From an uncultured bacterium (lineage in GTDB: Bacteria; Planctomycetota; UBA1135; UBA2386), in NCBI GenBank assembly GCA_937906475.1, contig CALCZA010000097.1, forward strand, positions 1 to 46,536: 46,536 bases of DNA, written 5' to 3'. A program made the position numbers and the translations under genes. The notes beneath the pieces were generated by a model. That model was given only the letters and a program-made list of their open reading frames with translations. It had not been told where the DNA came from and searched no databases. Below are positions 24,098-32,508 of this stretch, one piece after another; position 1 is the stretch's first letter, and each line of letters opens with the position of its first letter.

Positions 24098-26970
24098 GCA
24101 ACCGCTATTCAAAACGTTACGGCGTATCGTCTTGGATCCTGGGGTTTGGCGTGCTGGTAGCCGTCGGCCTCGCTGTCACTTGGATGCTCTACGAAGGTGG
24201 TCGCAAGAACCGCGAGGTGTCTGACGTCACTGAACAGACCGCCGGTAAGACCACGCCCAGTGCCTTGCCCAAGCTGATGCCGGGTGTTCGCATCGCCCAG
24301 CGGTCTGAGGGCGTGCTCGTGCGCGGCACGGTGTTGTTGCCCGAAGGCAGCCTGGCACCAAGTGCAACGGTCACCCTATACCGCTTGCTGACCGCTTCCC
24401 CCGAATGGCGCAAAGAGCCCGTCGTGCAGGCCATCACCGGCGACGATGGAGCGTTCCAGTTCCAGTGCCCGCATCTTTACGGCTACCTGCTTGGCTTCGA
24501 GCATCCAGGATACGCTGGCGGCGAAGTGGAGGTCTCGTTGTTTGGTGACGCGATGCAGTTGCAGTTGCGGCCGGGCTTCGACATTCGTGGTGCCGTGCTC
24601 AACGATGTTGGCGCACCCGTTCCGAACGCTCGCGTTTCAGTCGAGGCGGTGCTTGGAGATACGCGCCGCGCCCAGTTCACTGATACCGCGGCAGATGGCA
24701 CCTACAGCTTTATGAACCTTGCTGCTGGAACTGCCGAAATGGTTGCGCGGCATGACTTCTGGCAGCCGGCGAAGGCTGCGGCGGTAGTCATTGGCGTGCG
24801 GCAACGAACCGACATCCGGTTTGTGCGGCCGAGCATGAGTCCTCTGCGGGGCCGAGTCCTGCGCGCCGCAACCCAAGAACCAATCGAAGGCGCGACGGTC
24901 GAGCTTGAGCCCCTCAGTAAGAGCCTTGGCCTAGTAGATCCAGTTGGCACGGTCACCGCCAAAGACGGGACGTTTTTGCTGTCGGGCTTGCCGCGTGGCA
25001 GCGTGCGAATGTTGGTGCGTCATGCTGATTATGGCACCAGCCTAGAAATCGTATCGATTCGCTCGGTTGCGAAGGATGTGACGATCGAGTTGCCGGATCG
25101 CGCGACGGTTGCTGGCAGTATTGACGGCGTGTTCGCCGGCGGGGAGATCCTCGAAGTGCAAGATAGTGGTCGTGAGATTGCACATGCGGTGGTGCAACCT
25201 GATGGTTCGTTCGTGTTCACGCGCAAGTTGTCACCGGGATTTGTCGACTTCCGGGTGCTGGGCGGCGCGTTCTTGTTCCGAAACCTTCAAGGCGTGTCCG
25301 CGCGTGCGCGTCTGGACGAACCAGGAGATGACGTGCCGTCGGAGATCTACCTCGATGTCATCAAGACCTCTGTCGTGGCCGGGCGGTTGGTCGACGCGGC
25401 TGGCAATCCGGTCGCTGGTGCGCGCGTCGAATGGATGTTCGATAGTTTCCGTCAGATTGGCGAGGCCGCTTGGGACCTGGACTTGTCGAAGGCAAGTGAC
25501 GGGTTGTTGAAGCTGGGTGGCGTTCGGAATCAGTTGCTGGCAATCTCCGGCGAAGATGGTCGGTTCGAGATTCGTGGCCGTCGGAACGGCGGGCTACAGG
25601 TCAAGGTCAGCTGTGCCGGTCGCGGCAATCGTGTGGTGCGAGCCAGGGTGCCGCCATCAGGTGGAGTCGAGGATGTCGGCGAGATTGTGTTGGAGCCGAG
25701 TTGCGCGATTTCGGGTCGGGTGCTGCGCGGTGGTCAGCCATTTGTCGGTGCGATGGTGATTCTGTCCTCCGCGCAATCCGGTTCGGTGGCGACTACCAAC
25801 CAACTTGGTGAGTATTTCATCTCCGACTTGATGCCTGGCGAATACGTTGTGCAGACCCGGATTTTTGGTCGACCAACGGGCAGCACCAACCCGATTCTCG
25901 TGACGGTTTCGCCCGACAAACCAGTGGCCGACTTCGACCTCCCGTTGAAAGCTGGCCGGGTCGTCACCGGGATTGTGACGGATGAGAACGAGCAACCGCT
26001 GCGTGGTGCGCTGGTGAGTGTGCGTGGTCGCACGGGCGAGGTTGTCACGACGAAGTCTGGTGGCGTGTTCGAGATTGAGTTGCCGCCTCGCGATGTCGAA
26101 CTCGTGGTCTCCTTTGGAGACCGTTCTAACCAGAGGGTCCTGCGGGTTTCCAAAGACCAAGAACTGGTGAACTTGACCCTGGCGTCACCTGACACGAGCA
26201 CGCTGGTCGCCCGTATCGCCGGGTTGCCCGGCCGTCGGCCGCTTTCTGGCGTGTTAGTGCGATTGACTGAGTTAGATCGTGCCGGTGCACAGGCCAAGTC
26301 GCGTTGGGTGGATAGTTTGGGTGGCGAACTCCGATACCCGCATCTGCCTAGCGGCAGAATACTCGTCGAAGTCTGGTCCGAGGGTTATGCGCCATACCAG
26401 CAAGAGTGGCAGTTAAAGCCAGGCGAAGTCCACGATCTTGGTGTGGTGTTGTTGGCTCCTGGCGCCAAGTTGCGTGGAGTTGTGCGCGATGCAGATGGCA
26501 ATGCCATTCCTAAGGCGATGATCTTGCTCGGTGATGAGAGGGACTTCGCGTTGTTCTTGCCAACCGTTAGCAGTGACGAGCGCGGCATGTTCACGGTCCA
26601 GGGCGTGACCAGTCGGTCGAAGCAGATGGTCGTGCGCAGCCCCGGCTTCGCTGCCAATACGATTGGCCTGCAGTTGCCGCGCGACGTGCTGTCGCTCGAC
26701 CCGCTGGAGATCAAGATGGAACGCGGCACGACGATCGAAGTATCCGTGGCCCGCAAGTCGAGACCCGAAGACGGGGTGGTGTATCTGCGCCGCGATGGTC
26801 AGTTGCTGGAAAGCACCGTGCTCGACGACTTTGGTAAGGCGTGGTTCGCCAATCGCAGCGCTGGCAAATACACGGTGCAATTGCTTGACAGCAACTTGCC
26901 CGAGCAAGTTGTCGTAGTGAAGGCTGGGCAAGAATTGTCCAACGCACGGTTCTCCGAACGTCTCAAGTAG
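24094..26970 (+). CDS. Membrane-anchored protein of about nine carboxypeptidase-regulatory-like beta-sandwich repeats
   Basis: 958 residues. An N-terminal anchor at ~13-32 (WILGFGVLVAVGLAVTWML) is followed by a short linker and then repeated CarboxypepD_reg-like sandwiches. Repeat starts are visible near residues 70 (RGTVLLPEGSLAPSATVTLY), 162 (FDIRGAVLNDVGAPVPNARV), 250 (PLRGRVLRAATQEPIEGATV), 426 (SVVAGRLVDAAGNPVAGARV), 537 (AISGRVLRGGQPFVGAMVIL), 622 (RVVTGIVTDENEQPLRGALV), 703 and 791 (AKLRGVVRDADGNAIPKAMI). Each has the pattern G-x-V-x-D-x-x-G-x-P-x-x-x-A-x-V. No catalytic domain is seen, so it is a rod or adhesion/sensor scaffold in the periplasm. The 4-base overlap with the kinase gene implies a shared job. 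It ends 45 bp before the next gene. Confidence 0.85.
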   Translation: MSNRYSKRYGVSSWILGFGVLVAVGLAVTWMLYEGGRKNREVSDVTEQTAGKTTPSALPKLMPGVRIAQRSEGVLVRGTVLLPEGSLAPSATVTLYRLLTASPEWRKEPVVQAITGDDGAFQFQCPHLYGYLLGFEHPGYAGGEVEVSLFGDAMQLQLRPGFDIRGAVLNDVGAPVPNARVSVEAVLGDTRRAQFTDTAADGTYSFMNLAAGTAEMVARHDFWQPAKAAAVVIGVRQRTDIRFVRPSMSPLRGRVLRAATQEPIEGATVELEPLSKSLGLVDPVGTVTAKDGTFLLSGLPRGSVRMLVRHADYGTSLEIVSIRSVAKDVTIELPDRATVAGSIDGVFAGGEILEVQDSGREIAHAVVQPDGSFVFTRKLSPGFVDFRVLGGAFLFRNLQGVSARARLDEPGDDVPSEIYLDVIKTSVVAGRLVDAAGNPVAGARVEWMFDSFRQIGEAAWDLDLSKASDGLLKLGGVRNQLLAISGEDGRFEIRGRRNGGLQVKVSCAGRGNRVVRARVPPSGGVEDVGEIVLEPSCAISGRVLRGGQPFVGAMVILSSAQSGSVATTNQLGEYFISDLMPGEYVVQTRIFGRPTGSTNPILVTVSPDKPVADFDLPLKAGRVVTGIVTDENEQPLRGALVSVRGRTGEVVTTKSGGVFEIELPPRDVELVVSFGDRSNQRVLRVSKDQELVNLTLASPDTSTLVARIAGLPGRRPLSGVLVRLTELDRAGAQAKSRWVDSLGGELRYPHLPSGRILVEVWSEGYAPYQQEWQLKPGEVHDLGVVLLAPGAKLRGVVRDADGNAIPKAMILLGDERDFALFLPTVSSDERGMFTVQGVTSRSKQMVVRSPGFAANTIGLQLPRDVLSLDPLEIKMERGTTIEVSVARKSRPEDGVVYLRRDGQLLESTVLDDFGKAWFANRSAGKYTVQLLDSNLPEQVVVVKAGQELSNARFSERLK

Positions 26971-27015
26971 GTCTGTTCCGTTGCTTTGTCATGACTCTGG
27001 CAGCAAGCTCATGGC

Positions 27016-29439
27016 ATGCGCGTATCACTTTGCCTGGTGCTGTTAGCACTTGCTGCGTGTGGTGATCCCCAGCCGGTCATTACGACGCCGCATATTGCTT
27101 CCGATGTCGGTCTGCTGACTGTGCATCAAGCCCGCTGTGCTGCTTGCCATTCTCTTGGTGGCACCCTCGATGTGCAACTGCGAGGCGATGCTGCCGCGCC
27201 GCTCGCGTCGTTCGCCAATCAGGTGGATGCGGCTGCTGGTCTGCCGGACTTGGGCAGTCACTTCTCTGGCTTCGGCATGTCAGTAGCGGCTGCCGACGAC
27301 CTGCGAGCGTGGTTGCGTTCGTTGGGTGGAGAGCGCCAAGCGCGCAACTTTGCCGACGTGTCTGGTGGTGCGATCCCGAGGGGCGAACAACTCGTACGCG
27401 AACTCGCGTGTGCCGCTTGTCATGCCCCAGGGGAACTTGAATTGTCCGCGGTTACCGATCACGCGCAGTTGACGTCGTTCTTGGCTAAACCCGACAAGGC
27501 TGGCCGCGCGGTCGCCCACGTGCCACTCTCCGGCAGCGAGGCCAGTGCCATCGCTGCTTGGTTGTTGCGCGAACAGAAGCAGGATGGCGCGCGTGGCGTG
27601 GGCTTTGGTTACGAGTGCTTCGAACTCAAGATCTCGAATGGCAACTGGCCGGATGTGACGGGGCTGGAAGCGAAGGCTCGCGGTGTTGCCGACAAGATGA
27701 ACACGGAGGTCGCAACGCGAAAGGCAAACTACGCTTTGCAGTTCGAATCGATCCTCGAAGTGCCCGCTGATGGCGAGTGGAACTTCGCGACGCGCAGTGA
27801 CGATGGCTCGTGGTTGTGGGTTGACGGCGAACTCGTTGTCGACAACGTTGGCTTAAAGCCTGCAACGCGCAAGGATGGTCGCATCAACTTGAACAAGGGC
27901 GTGCACCAGCTTCGGGTGGCGTATACCCAAGGTGGCGGCGGTGCCGAACTGAAGGTGTTGTGGGCGGGGCCGGGCGTCGAAGAACAAGAATTACCGCGCA
28001 CGAGTGCCAGTACTTCGGTCGTCCGTTTGGTGCCCAAGGAAGTGGTCACGACTGCGCCAGCTGAGGAAGCCGTTGCTCGTGGCCGTTCCCTCGCACGTGC
28101 TGCTCGCTGTGATGCGTGTCATGAAGTCGAGGAACTCGCTTTCCAAGAGTTGCCCGAGCCTTTGGCTGCCAAGGCGTGGTCCGCGATCAAAATCGGCGAA
28201 GGCAAGTGCGCATTGCCGGCTGGTCCCGCAGTGTTCCATGAAGTGGGCTCGTTGCCATCGAAGCTCGAGATAGCTTCCAAGTTGAAGATCGCGCTGAAGG
28301 CTGATGGTTGCTTGTCGTGCCACGTTCGCGACGGCGAGGGTGGATTGCCGCCAGCGGTTCGGAAGCATCTTCGCGAGGTCGAGGACATCGGCGAGGAAGG
28401 CTTGGTGCCACCGGACCTGAGCTCGGTCGGTCGCCGCTTGCGGCCGGCATGGCTTGAGCGTGTTGTTCGCGAAGGGCACAAGTCGCGCGACTACGTGGTC
28501 ATGCGCATGCCCGCCTACGGCGACGTCAAGGCGAAGCAATACGCGGAATGGTTCGGTGCGGTGGATGCGGCTGATGTGGTGGACGAAGAACCGCCATTTT
28601 CCGTCGAAGCCGCCGAACTGGGTCGCACCTTGGCGGGCATTGGTGGCCGTAACTGCATCTCGTGCCACGCGATGTCCGGCCGTGACTCGCTCGGTCCACA
28701 AGGCATGGACCTTGCGATGCAGCACCAGAGGTTGCGGCCGGGTTGGTTCCGCGACTGGTTGCTCAAGCCTCTCGAGATGCGCAAGAACACTCGCATGCCG
28801 CAACTGTGGTTGAGTGGCACGGAGCAGGACACATTGGACGTCGATGCCATTCGCACTTGGTTGTCGCTAGGTGAGTCGGCACCGCTGCCGACCGGCGTTG
28901 TTGTCGACTCGAGTTTGCTCGTGCTCGTACCAGTGGATCGACCGATCCTGCACGGCGCGTTCTTAAAGGACGTGTCGGCACGTTGTCTCGCTGTTGGTAC
29001 CCCGGCGCGAACGCACTTCGCCTTTGATCTTGTCAAACCGCGCTTGGCATGGATCTGGCGCGGCGACTTCCTCGACGCCACCGGCACCTGGCATGGCCGC
29101 GCCGGCAAGTTGGTCGAGCCGCTCGGCAAGGACTGGCAAGTCGTCGATGACTTCACCATCGAAGGCGAAACAACGCGCCGCTTGCTTGGTCAGCGCCGTA
29201 CCGACGACGGCTATCCCGTGGTTCGCGTCGGCTGCGGAGACGCTCGTTACGAAGATCAAGTGACGGCTCGCCTAGCCGTCAACGGCAGCGAACTGGTTCG
29301 CGTCATCCGCTGTGAAGCGGGCACCCTCGTTCTCAACTTTCCAACTGCGCCGTCTTACAAGGCGTTGGTTCAGGGCAAACCCGCTTCACAGCACACGCTG
29401 ACGGCCGGCCAGTCGCTGGAGGTTATCTACCAATGGTAA
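27016..29439 (+). CDS. Multi-heme c-type cytochrome lipoprotein with an internal PA14-like domain
   Basis: 807 residues. The start at 27016 gives a lipoprotein signal with LAAC (Cys15). Five CxxCH sites are present: CAACH 41, CAACH 132, CDACH 365, CLSCH 432 and CISCH 547. Between the second and third lies a PA14-like domain at ~195-335 (YALQFESILEVPADGEWNF, SDDGSWLWVDGELVVDNVG, GVHQLRVAYTQGGGGAELKV). Possible axial Met residues follow two of the C-terminal sites (RMPAYGD, RMPQLWL). Residues ~630-807 are a beta-rich C-terminal domain without hemes. It probably transfers electrons in the periplasm and may bind carbohydrate or peptidoglycan through PA14. It overlaps the propeller gene by 7 bp, or 1 bp with the alternative start. 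Confidence 0.85.
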   Translation: MRVSLCLVLLALAACGDPQPVITTPHIASDVGLLTVHQARCAACHSLGGTLDVQLRGDAAAPLASFANQVDAAAGLPDLGSHFSGFGMSVAAADDLRAWLRSLGGERQARNFADVSGGAIPRGEQLVRELACAACHAPGELELSAVTDHAQLTSFLAKPDKAGRAVAHVPLSGSEASAIAAWLLREQKQDGARGVGFGYECFELKISNGNWPDVTGLEAKARGVADKMNTEVATRKANYALQFESILEVPADGEWNFATRSDDGSWLWVDGELVVDNVGLKPATRKDGRINLNKGVHQLRVAYTQGGGGAELKVLWAGPGVEEQELPRTSASTSVVRLVPKEVVTTAPAEEAVARGRSLARAARCDACHEVEELAFQELPEPLAAKAWSAIKIGEGKCALPAGPAVFHEVGSLPSKLEIASKLKIALKADGCLSCHVRDGEGGLPPAVRKHLREVEDIGEEGLVPPDLSSVGRRLRPAWLERVVREGHKSRDYVVMRMPAYGDVKAKQYAEWFGAVDAADVVDEEPPFSVEAAELGRTLAGIGGRNCISCHAMSGRDSLGPQGMDLAMQHQRLRPGWFRDWLLKPLEMRKNTRMPQLWLSGTEQDTLDVDAIRTWLSLGESAPLPTGVVVDSSLLVLVPVDRPILHGAFLKDVSARCLAVGTPARTHFAFDLVKPRLAWIWRGDFLDATGTWHGRAGKLVEPLGKDWQVVDDFTIEGETTRRLLGQRRTDDGYPVVRVGCGDARYEDQVTARLAVNGSELVRVIRCEAGTLVLNFPTAPSYKALVQGKPASQHTLTAGQSLEVIYQW

Positions 29440-30902
29440 TGCTACTCGCTCTCACGCTGCTCGCCTTGCCGCAAGAACCGGCCTCGCCGGGGCCTGTGCA
29501 GAAGCAACCGCTGCCCGATGAATCGACCTATGTCGAGATCGTCGACGTGCCCTTGCCGGATCACGTTGTGCTCGAAGTTGGGGGCCTGGTCCAGCAAGGC
29601 TCGTCGCTGTTCGTGGCGACGCGTCGCGGTGAGGTTTGGCGCATCGAAGACGCCGCGGGCGAACAACCCAAAGCGACGTTGTGGGCCGAAGGCTTGATGG
29701 AACCGCTGGGCCTGATCGAGCGCGACGGCTGGCTCTACTGTGCCCAACGCGGCGAACTGTCACGCATGCGCGACGTGAGCGGCAATGGTCGTATGGACGA
29801 ACTGGAGACGGTCGCCGATGGTTGGCCGATCTCCGGTAACTACCACGAGTACTGCTTCGGCCCCGCCGTCGCTGGCGATGGCTCGTTCTGGTTGACCCTC
29901 AACAAGCCGTTCGGCGGCGAGCCGTTTGGCCGCGCACCGTGGCGCGGTTGGGCGATTCGCATTCCAGCCGAAGGCGGGAGTTTCGAACCTGTTTGTGCGG
30001 GCCTGCGTTCGCCGTGTGGCATCGGCACCGGTCCGGAAGGTCTCGTGTGGTACACCGACAACCAAGGCGAGTGGTGTGCCAACAGCAAGTTCACTCCGAT
30101 GGAGGTTGGCGACTTCCATGGTCATCCTTGGGGTATCGAATCGTGCAAGTTGCCGGAGTCGAAGGTGCAGTATCCCGGTGAGGTGCCGGACGGCCTGCGC
30201 ATGGCGGAAGCTGCCAAGACGATTCCGAACTTCCGGTTGCCGGCAGTCTGGATCCCCTACGACAAATGCGGCCGTTCGCCGGGCGACTTCGTCTGGGACA
30301 CGGAAGGCAACTTCCCGCCGTTCAAAGGCCAGGTGTTTTGTGGCGACCAATACTCGTCCGAAGTGTTCCGCATGTCGCTCGAGAAGGTCGGCGGCCGTTG
30401 GCAGGGCGCGTGTTACCCGTTCCGTCGCGGCTTGAAGAGCGGCATTACCCGCGTCTTGTGGGGGGCCAAGGGCACCATGTGGTGTGGCCTGACCAACCGC
30501 GGTTGGGGTTCGCTCGGCGGTCGCACGCAAGGCTTGCAGCGGCTGGTTTGGCGCGGCGTGATGCCATTCGAGTTGCGTGAGATCACGGCGACCAAGGAGG
30601 GGTTCCGCCTCGCCTTCACGCAACCGATCTTTGCCGGCAGCGTGGTGGCCCCGAGTATTGAGGTCAGTAGTTGGACTTACGATCACCACGAACAATACGG
30701 GTGCCCGCCGCGTGACACGCGGAGCCACAAGGTGCTCAGCGCAGCAGTCGCGGTGGGCGGCATGCACGTCGATATAGAAGTCGACGACCTCGAACTGTGC
30801 CGCGTCTATGAGATTCGGTGTGACGGGGCGCTCGCGTCTTCGGCCAAGGCGTCTCTCTTGCACGGAGTCGGGTGGTATACGCGCAACGCCGCGCCTAAGT
30901 AG
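29433..30902 (+). CDS. Secreted beta-propeller protein, putative membrane-bound-dehydrogenase type
   Basis: 489 residues from ATG 29433; an alternative ATG at 29439 would give the classic TAATG overlap with the cytochrome stop and a two-residue shorter signal peptide (MLLALTLLALPQEP). The body is a propeller related to the sorbosone/glucose dehydrogenase-like domain common in planctomycetes: SSLFVATRRGEVWRIED, DVSGNGRMDELETVADGWP, GLRSPCGIGTGPEGLVWYTD and SPGDFVWDTEGNFPPFKGQV. The last ~110 residues form a beta domain (GFRLAFTQPIFAGSVVAPSI) like that ending the DUF6797 protein. There is no heme site. It probably partners the preceding cytochrome. Enzymatic activity and substrate are not established. 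Confidence 0.8.
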   Translation: MVMLLALTLLALPQEPASPGPVQKQPLPDESTYVEIVDVPLPDHVVLEVGGLVQQGSSLFVATRRGEVWRIEDAAGEQPKATLWAEGLMEPLGLIERDGWLYCAQRGELSRMRDVSGNGRMDELETVADGWPISGNYHEYCFGPAVAGDGSFWLTLNKPFGGEPFGRAPWRGWAIRIPAEGGSFEPVCAGLRSPCGIGTGPEGLVWYTDNQGEWCANSKFTPMEVGDFHGHPWGIESCKLPESKVQYPGEVPDGLRMAEAAKTIPNFRLPAVWIPYDKCGRSPGDFVWDTEGNFPPFKGQVFCGDQYSSEVFRMSLEKVGGRWQGACYPFRRGLKSGITRVLWGAKGTMWCGLTNRGWGSLGGRTQGLQRLVWRGVMPFELREITATKEGFRLAFTQPIFAGSVVAPSIEVSSWTYDHHEQYGCPPRDTRSHKVLSAAVAVGGMHVDIEVDDLELCRVYEIRCDGALASSAKASLLHGVGWYTRNAAPK

Positions 30903-30958
30903 GCCGGAGCCGTGAACTCATAGCCCAGGACCTTCCTACGAGCTAAGCGATGGGCGAC

Positions 30959-30987
30959 CACGCGGTCTGGTTTCCGGGTTCCGCGTG
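30959..30987. terminator. Weak hairpin between convergent genes
   Basis: CACGCGG at 30959-30965 pairs with CCGCGTG at 30981-30987 around a 15-base loop. It lies in the 120-bp gap between two convergent genes, where a bidirectional terminator is expected. There is no T-tract on either side, so this is only a candidate. Confidence 0.25.
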
Positions 30988-31022
30988 CCGTAGAGCCCGG
31001 TGCTGTGCGGCGGGTGTAACCG

Positions 31023-32492
31023 CTAGCGCTTCGCGAGGCGGCGGACCGCGTCAAACAAGAGCGCGACTCCAAATCCGGTGCCGCGGTTCATGCGGAACGC
31101 CGGGTAGGCAAGGTCGACGTGGCCCCACTTGGCCTTGCTGCCATCGATGTTCCAGTGAATGAATTCGGCGGCGCAGCTGACCTGGGCGTTGCTGCGGTTC
31201 TTGACCGAGTTGCGCATGTCGGCGATCGGGCTGGCGAACTCCGAGCGGTAGAACTCTGGTGCGAACGGCAGCGGCCAGACCATGTCGCCGCTGGCTTGGC
31301 CGGCGCTACAAAGTGCTGCTTCGACCGATTCGTCGTTGCAGATGACGGCGGCAAAGTGGTTGCCGGTGGCGACGCCTTGCGCGCCGGTCAGCGTTGCGGC
31401 ATCGAGCACGATGTCACAGTTGAGTACACGCGCGGCGTAGCTGCAGCCGTCGGCGAGCAGCAAACGCCCTTCGGCATCGGTGTTGTTGATCTCGACCGTT
31501 TTGCCGGAGTGCATCGTGATGACGTCGTCGGGCTTATAGGCGATCGGACCGATTGCGTTCTCCGCGAGGCACATCAGCAATGTGATCGGCGAACTCTTGT
31601 GGTGGCGAGCCAACGCCAAGAATGCACCGAGTACTGCGGCCGAACCGCCCATGTCGGCCTTCATGGTCTCCATGCCGCCGCGACCCTTGATGTGCAGGCC
31701 GCCGGTGTCGTAGGTGACGCCCTTGCCAACCAGCGCGATGTGCTTGCCCTTTTTACCGACGTTGGCCCGCGCAATCAGCATGCGCGGCGCCGACTTGGCG
31801 CAGCGGCCAACTGCGTGGATGCCGCCGAGCTTCTTTTTGAGTAGCGCGTCTCCGACGATCTCGGTGACCTTGATGCCTGGGACCGCGCGCAGCAGTTTCT
31901 TGGCGGCGGTGGCAAACGATGCCGGATCGAGATCCGTCGGTGGTGTGTCGACGAATCGTGACGCTTCGCGCGCGCGCTCGACGATGTCCTTGGTGATGGC
32001 GTTGGTCTTGACGAACGTGCCCTTGTGCAGGGCACACGCGATGGCCACCGATCCACCGGTCTTGCGGCGGCTCTTCATCGAGAAATCCGGCAAGGCCCGG
32101 CCGATCGCGTTGCAGGCGGCGACCTGATGGTCTTCGGCGTCGATCAGAATCAGCACGGCGTTCTTGGCGGACCCGCCGAACCCTGCACTCGCCGTTATCT
32201 TGCGGATCGACTCTGCCCGCGTGACGGTGGCGTGGCGCGAGACGTTTGTCGGCAAGACGCCGACGGTTAGACGCTTGCCCTTGCCGGAGAGCGACGTCGC
32301 ACTGCCGCCTAGCAAGCCAACGTTCGCTTCCTTGCCAAGCTGCATGGCGGTGGCAGCGAGTGCCTTGTCGAGCAACTTCTGCAGTTTGCTTTGCAGTTGC
32401 GATCTGGGACCGAAGTCCGAGGCACGGGCCAGGACCAGTAGGTGGTCGGCGGAGATCAGCGACTTTGAATCAGCGACGAACGTGAACTTCAT
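31023..32492 (-). CDS. pepA: M17 leucyl aminopeptidase
   Basis: 489 residues from ATG 32492; the frame extends to 32564 only through the end of the upstream gene. The N-terminal macro-like domain is at ~1-160. The catalytic domain has the metal-binding and active-site run GKGVTYDTGGLHIKGRGG, followed by METMKADMGGSAAVLGAF, and the signature NTDAEGRLLLADG with the Asp, Glu and active-site Arg. The C-terminal part retains the conserved LTGA(Q)GVATG region (DAATLTGAQGVATG). These are hexameric cytosolic enzymes with two Mn/Zn ions that remove N-terminal residues. There is no signal peptide. It lies 16 bp after the M1 aminopeptidase gene on the same strand, so the two are probably one transcript. 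The symbol reflects family, not proven orthology. Confidence 0.93.
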   Translation of the reverse strand: MKFTFVADSKSLISADHLLVLARASDFGPRSQLQSKLQKLLDKALAATAMQLGKEANVGLLGGSATSLSGKGKRLTVGVLPTNVSRHATVTRAESIRKITASAGFGGSAKNAVLILIDAEDHQVAACNAIGRALPDFSMKSRRKTGGSVAIACALHKGTFVKTNAITKDIVERAREASRFVDTPPTDLDPASFATAAKKLLRAVPGIKVTEIVGDALLKKKLGGIHAVGRCAKSAPRMLIARANVGKKGKHIALVGKGVTYDTGGLHIKGRGGMETMKADMGGSAAVLGAFLALARHHKSSPITLLMCLAENAIGPIAYKPDDVITMHSGKTVEINNTDAEGRLLLADGCSYAARVLNCDIVLDAATLTGAQGVATGNHFAAVICNDESVEAALCSAGQASGDMVWPLPFAPEFYRSEFASPIADMRNSVKNRSNAQVSCAAEFIHWNIDGSKAKWGHVDLAYPAFRMNRGTGFGVALLFDAVRRLAKR

Positions 32493-32508
32493 CGCGGCGA
32501 GGTTACGC

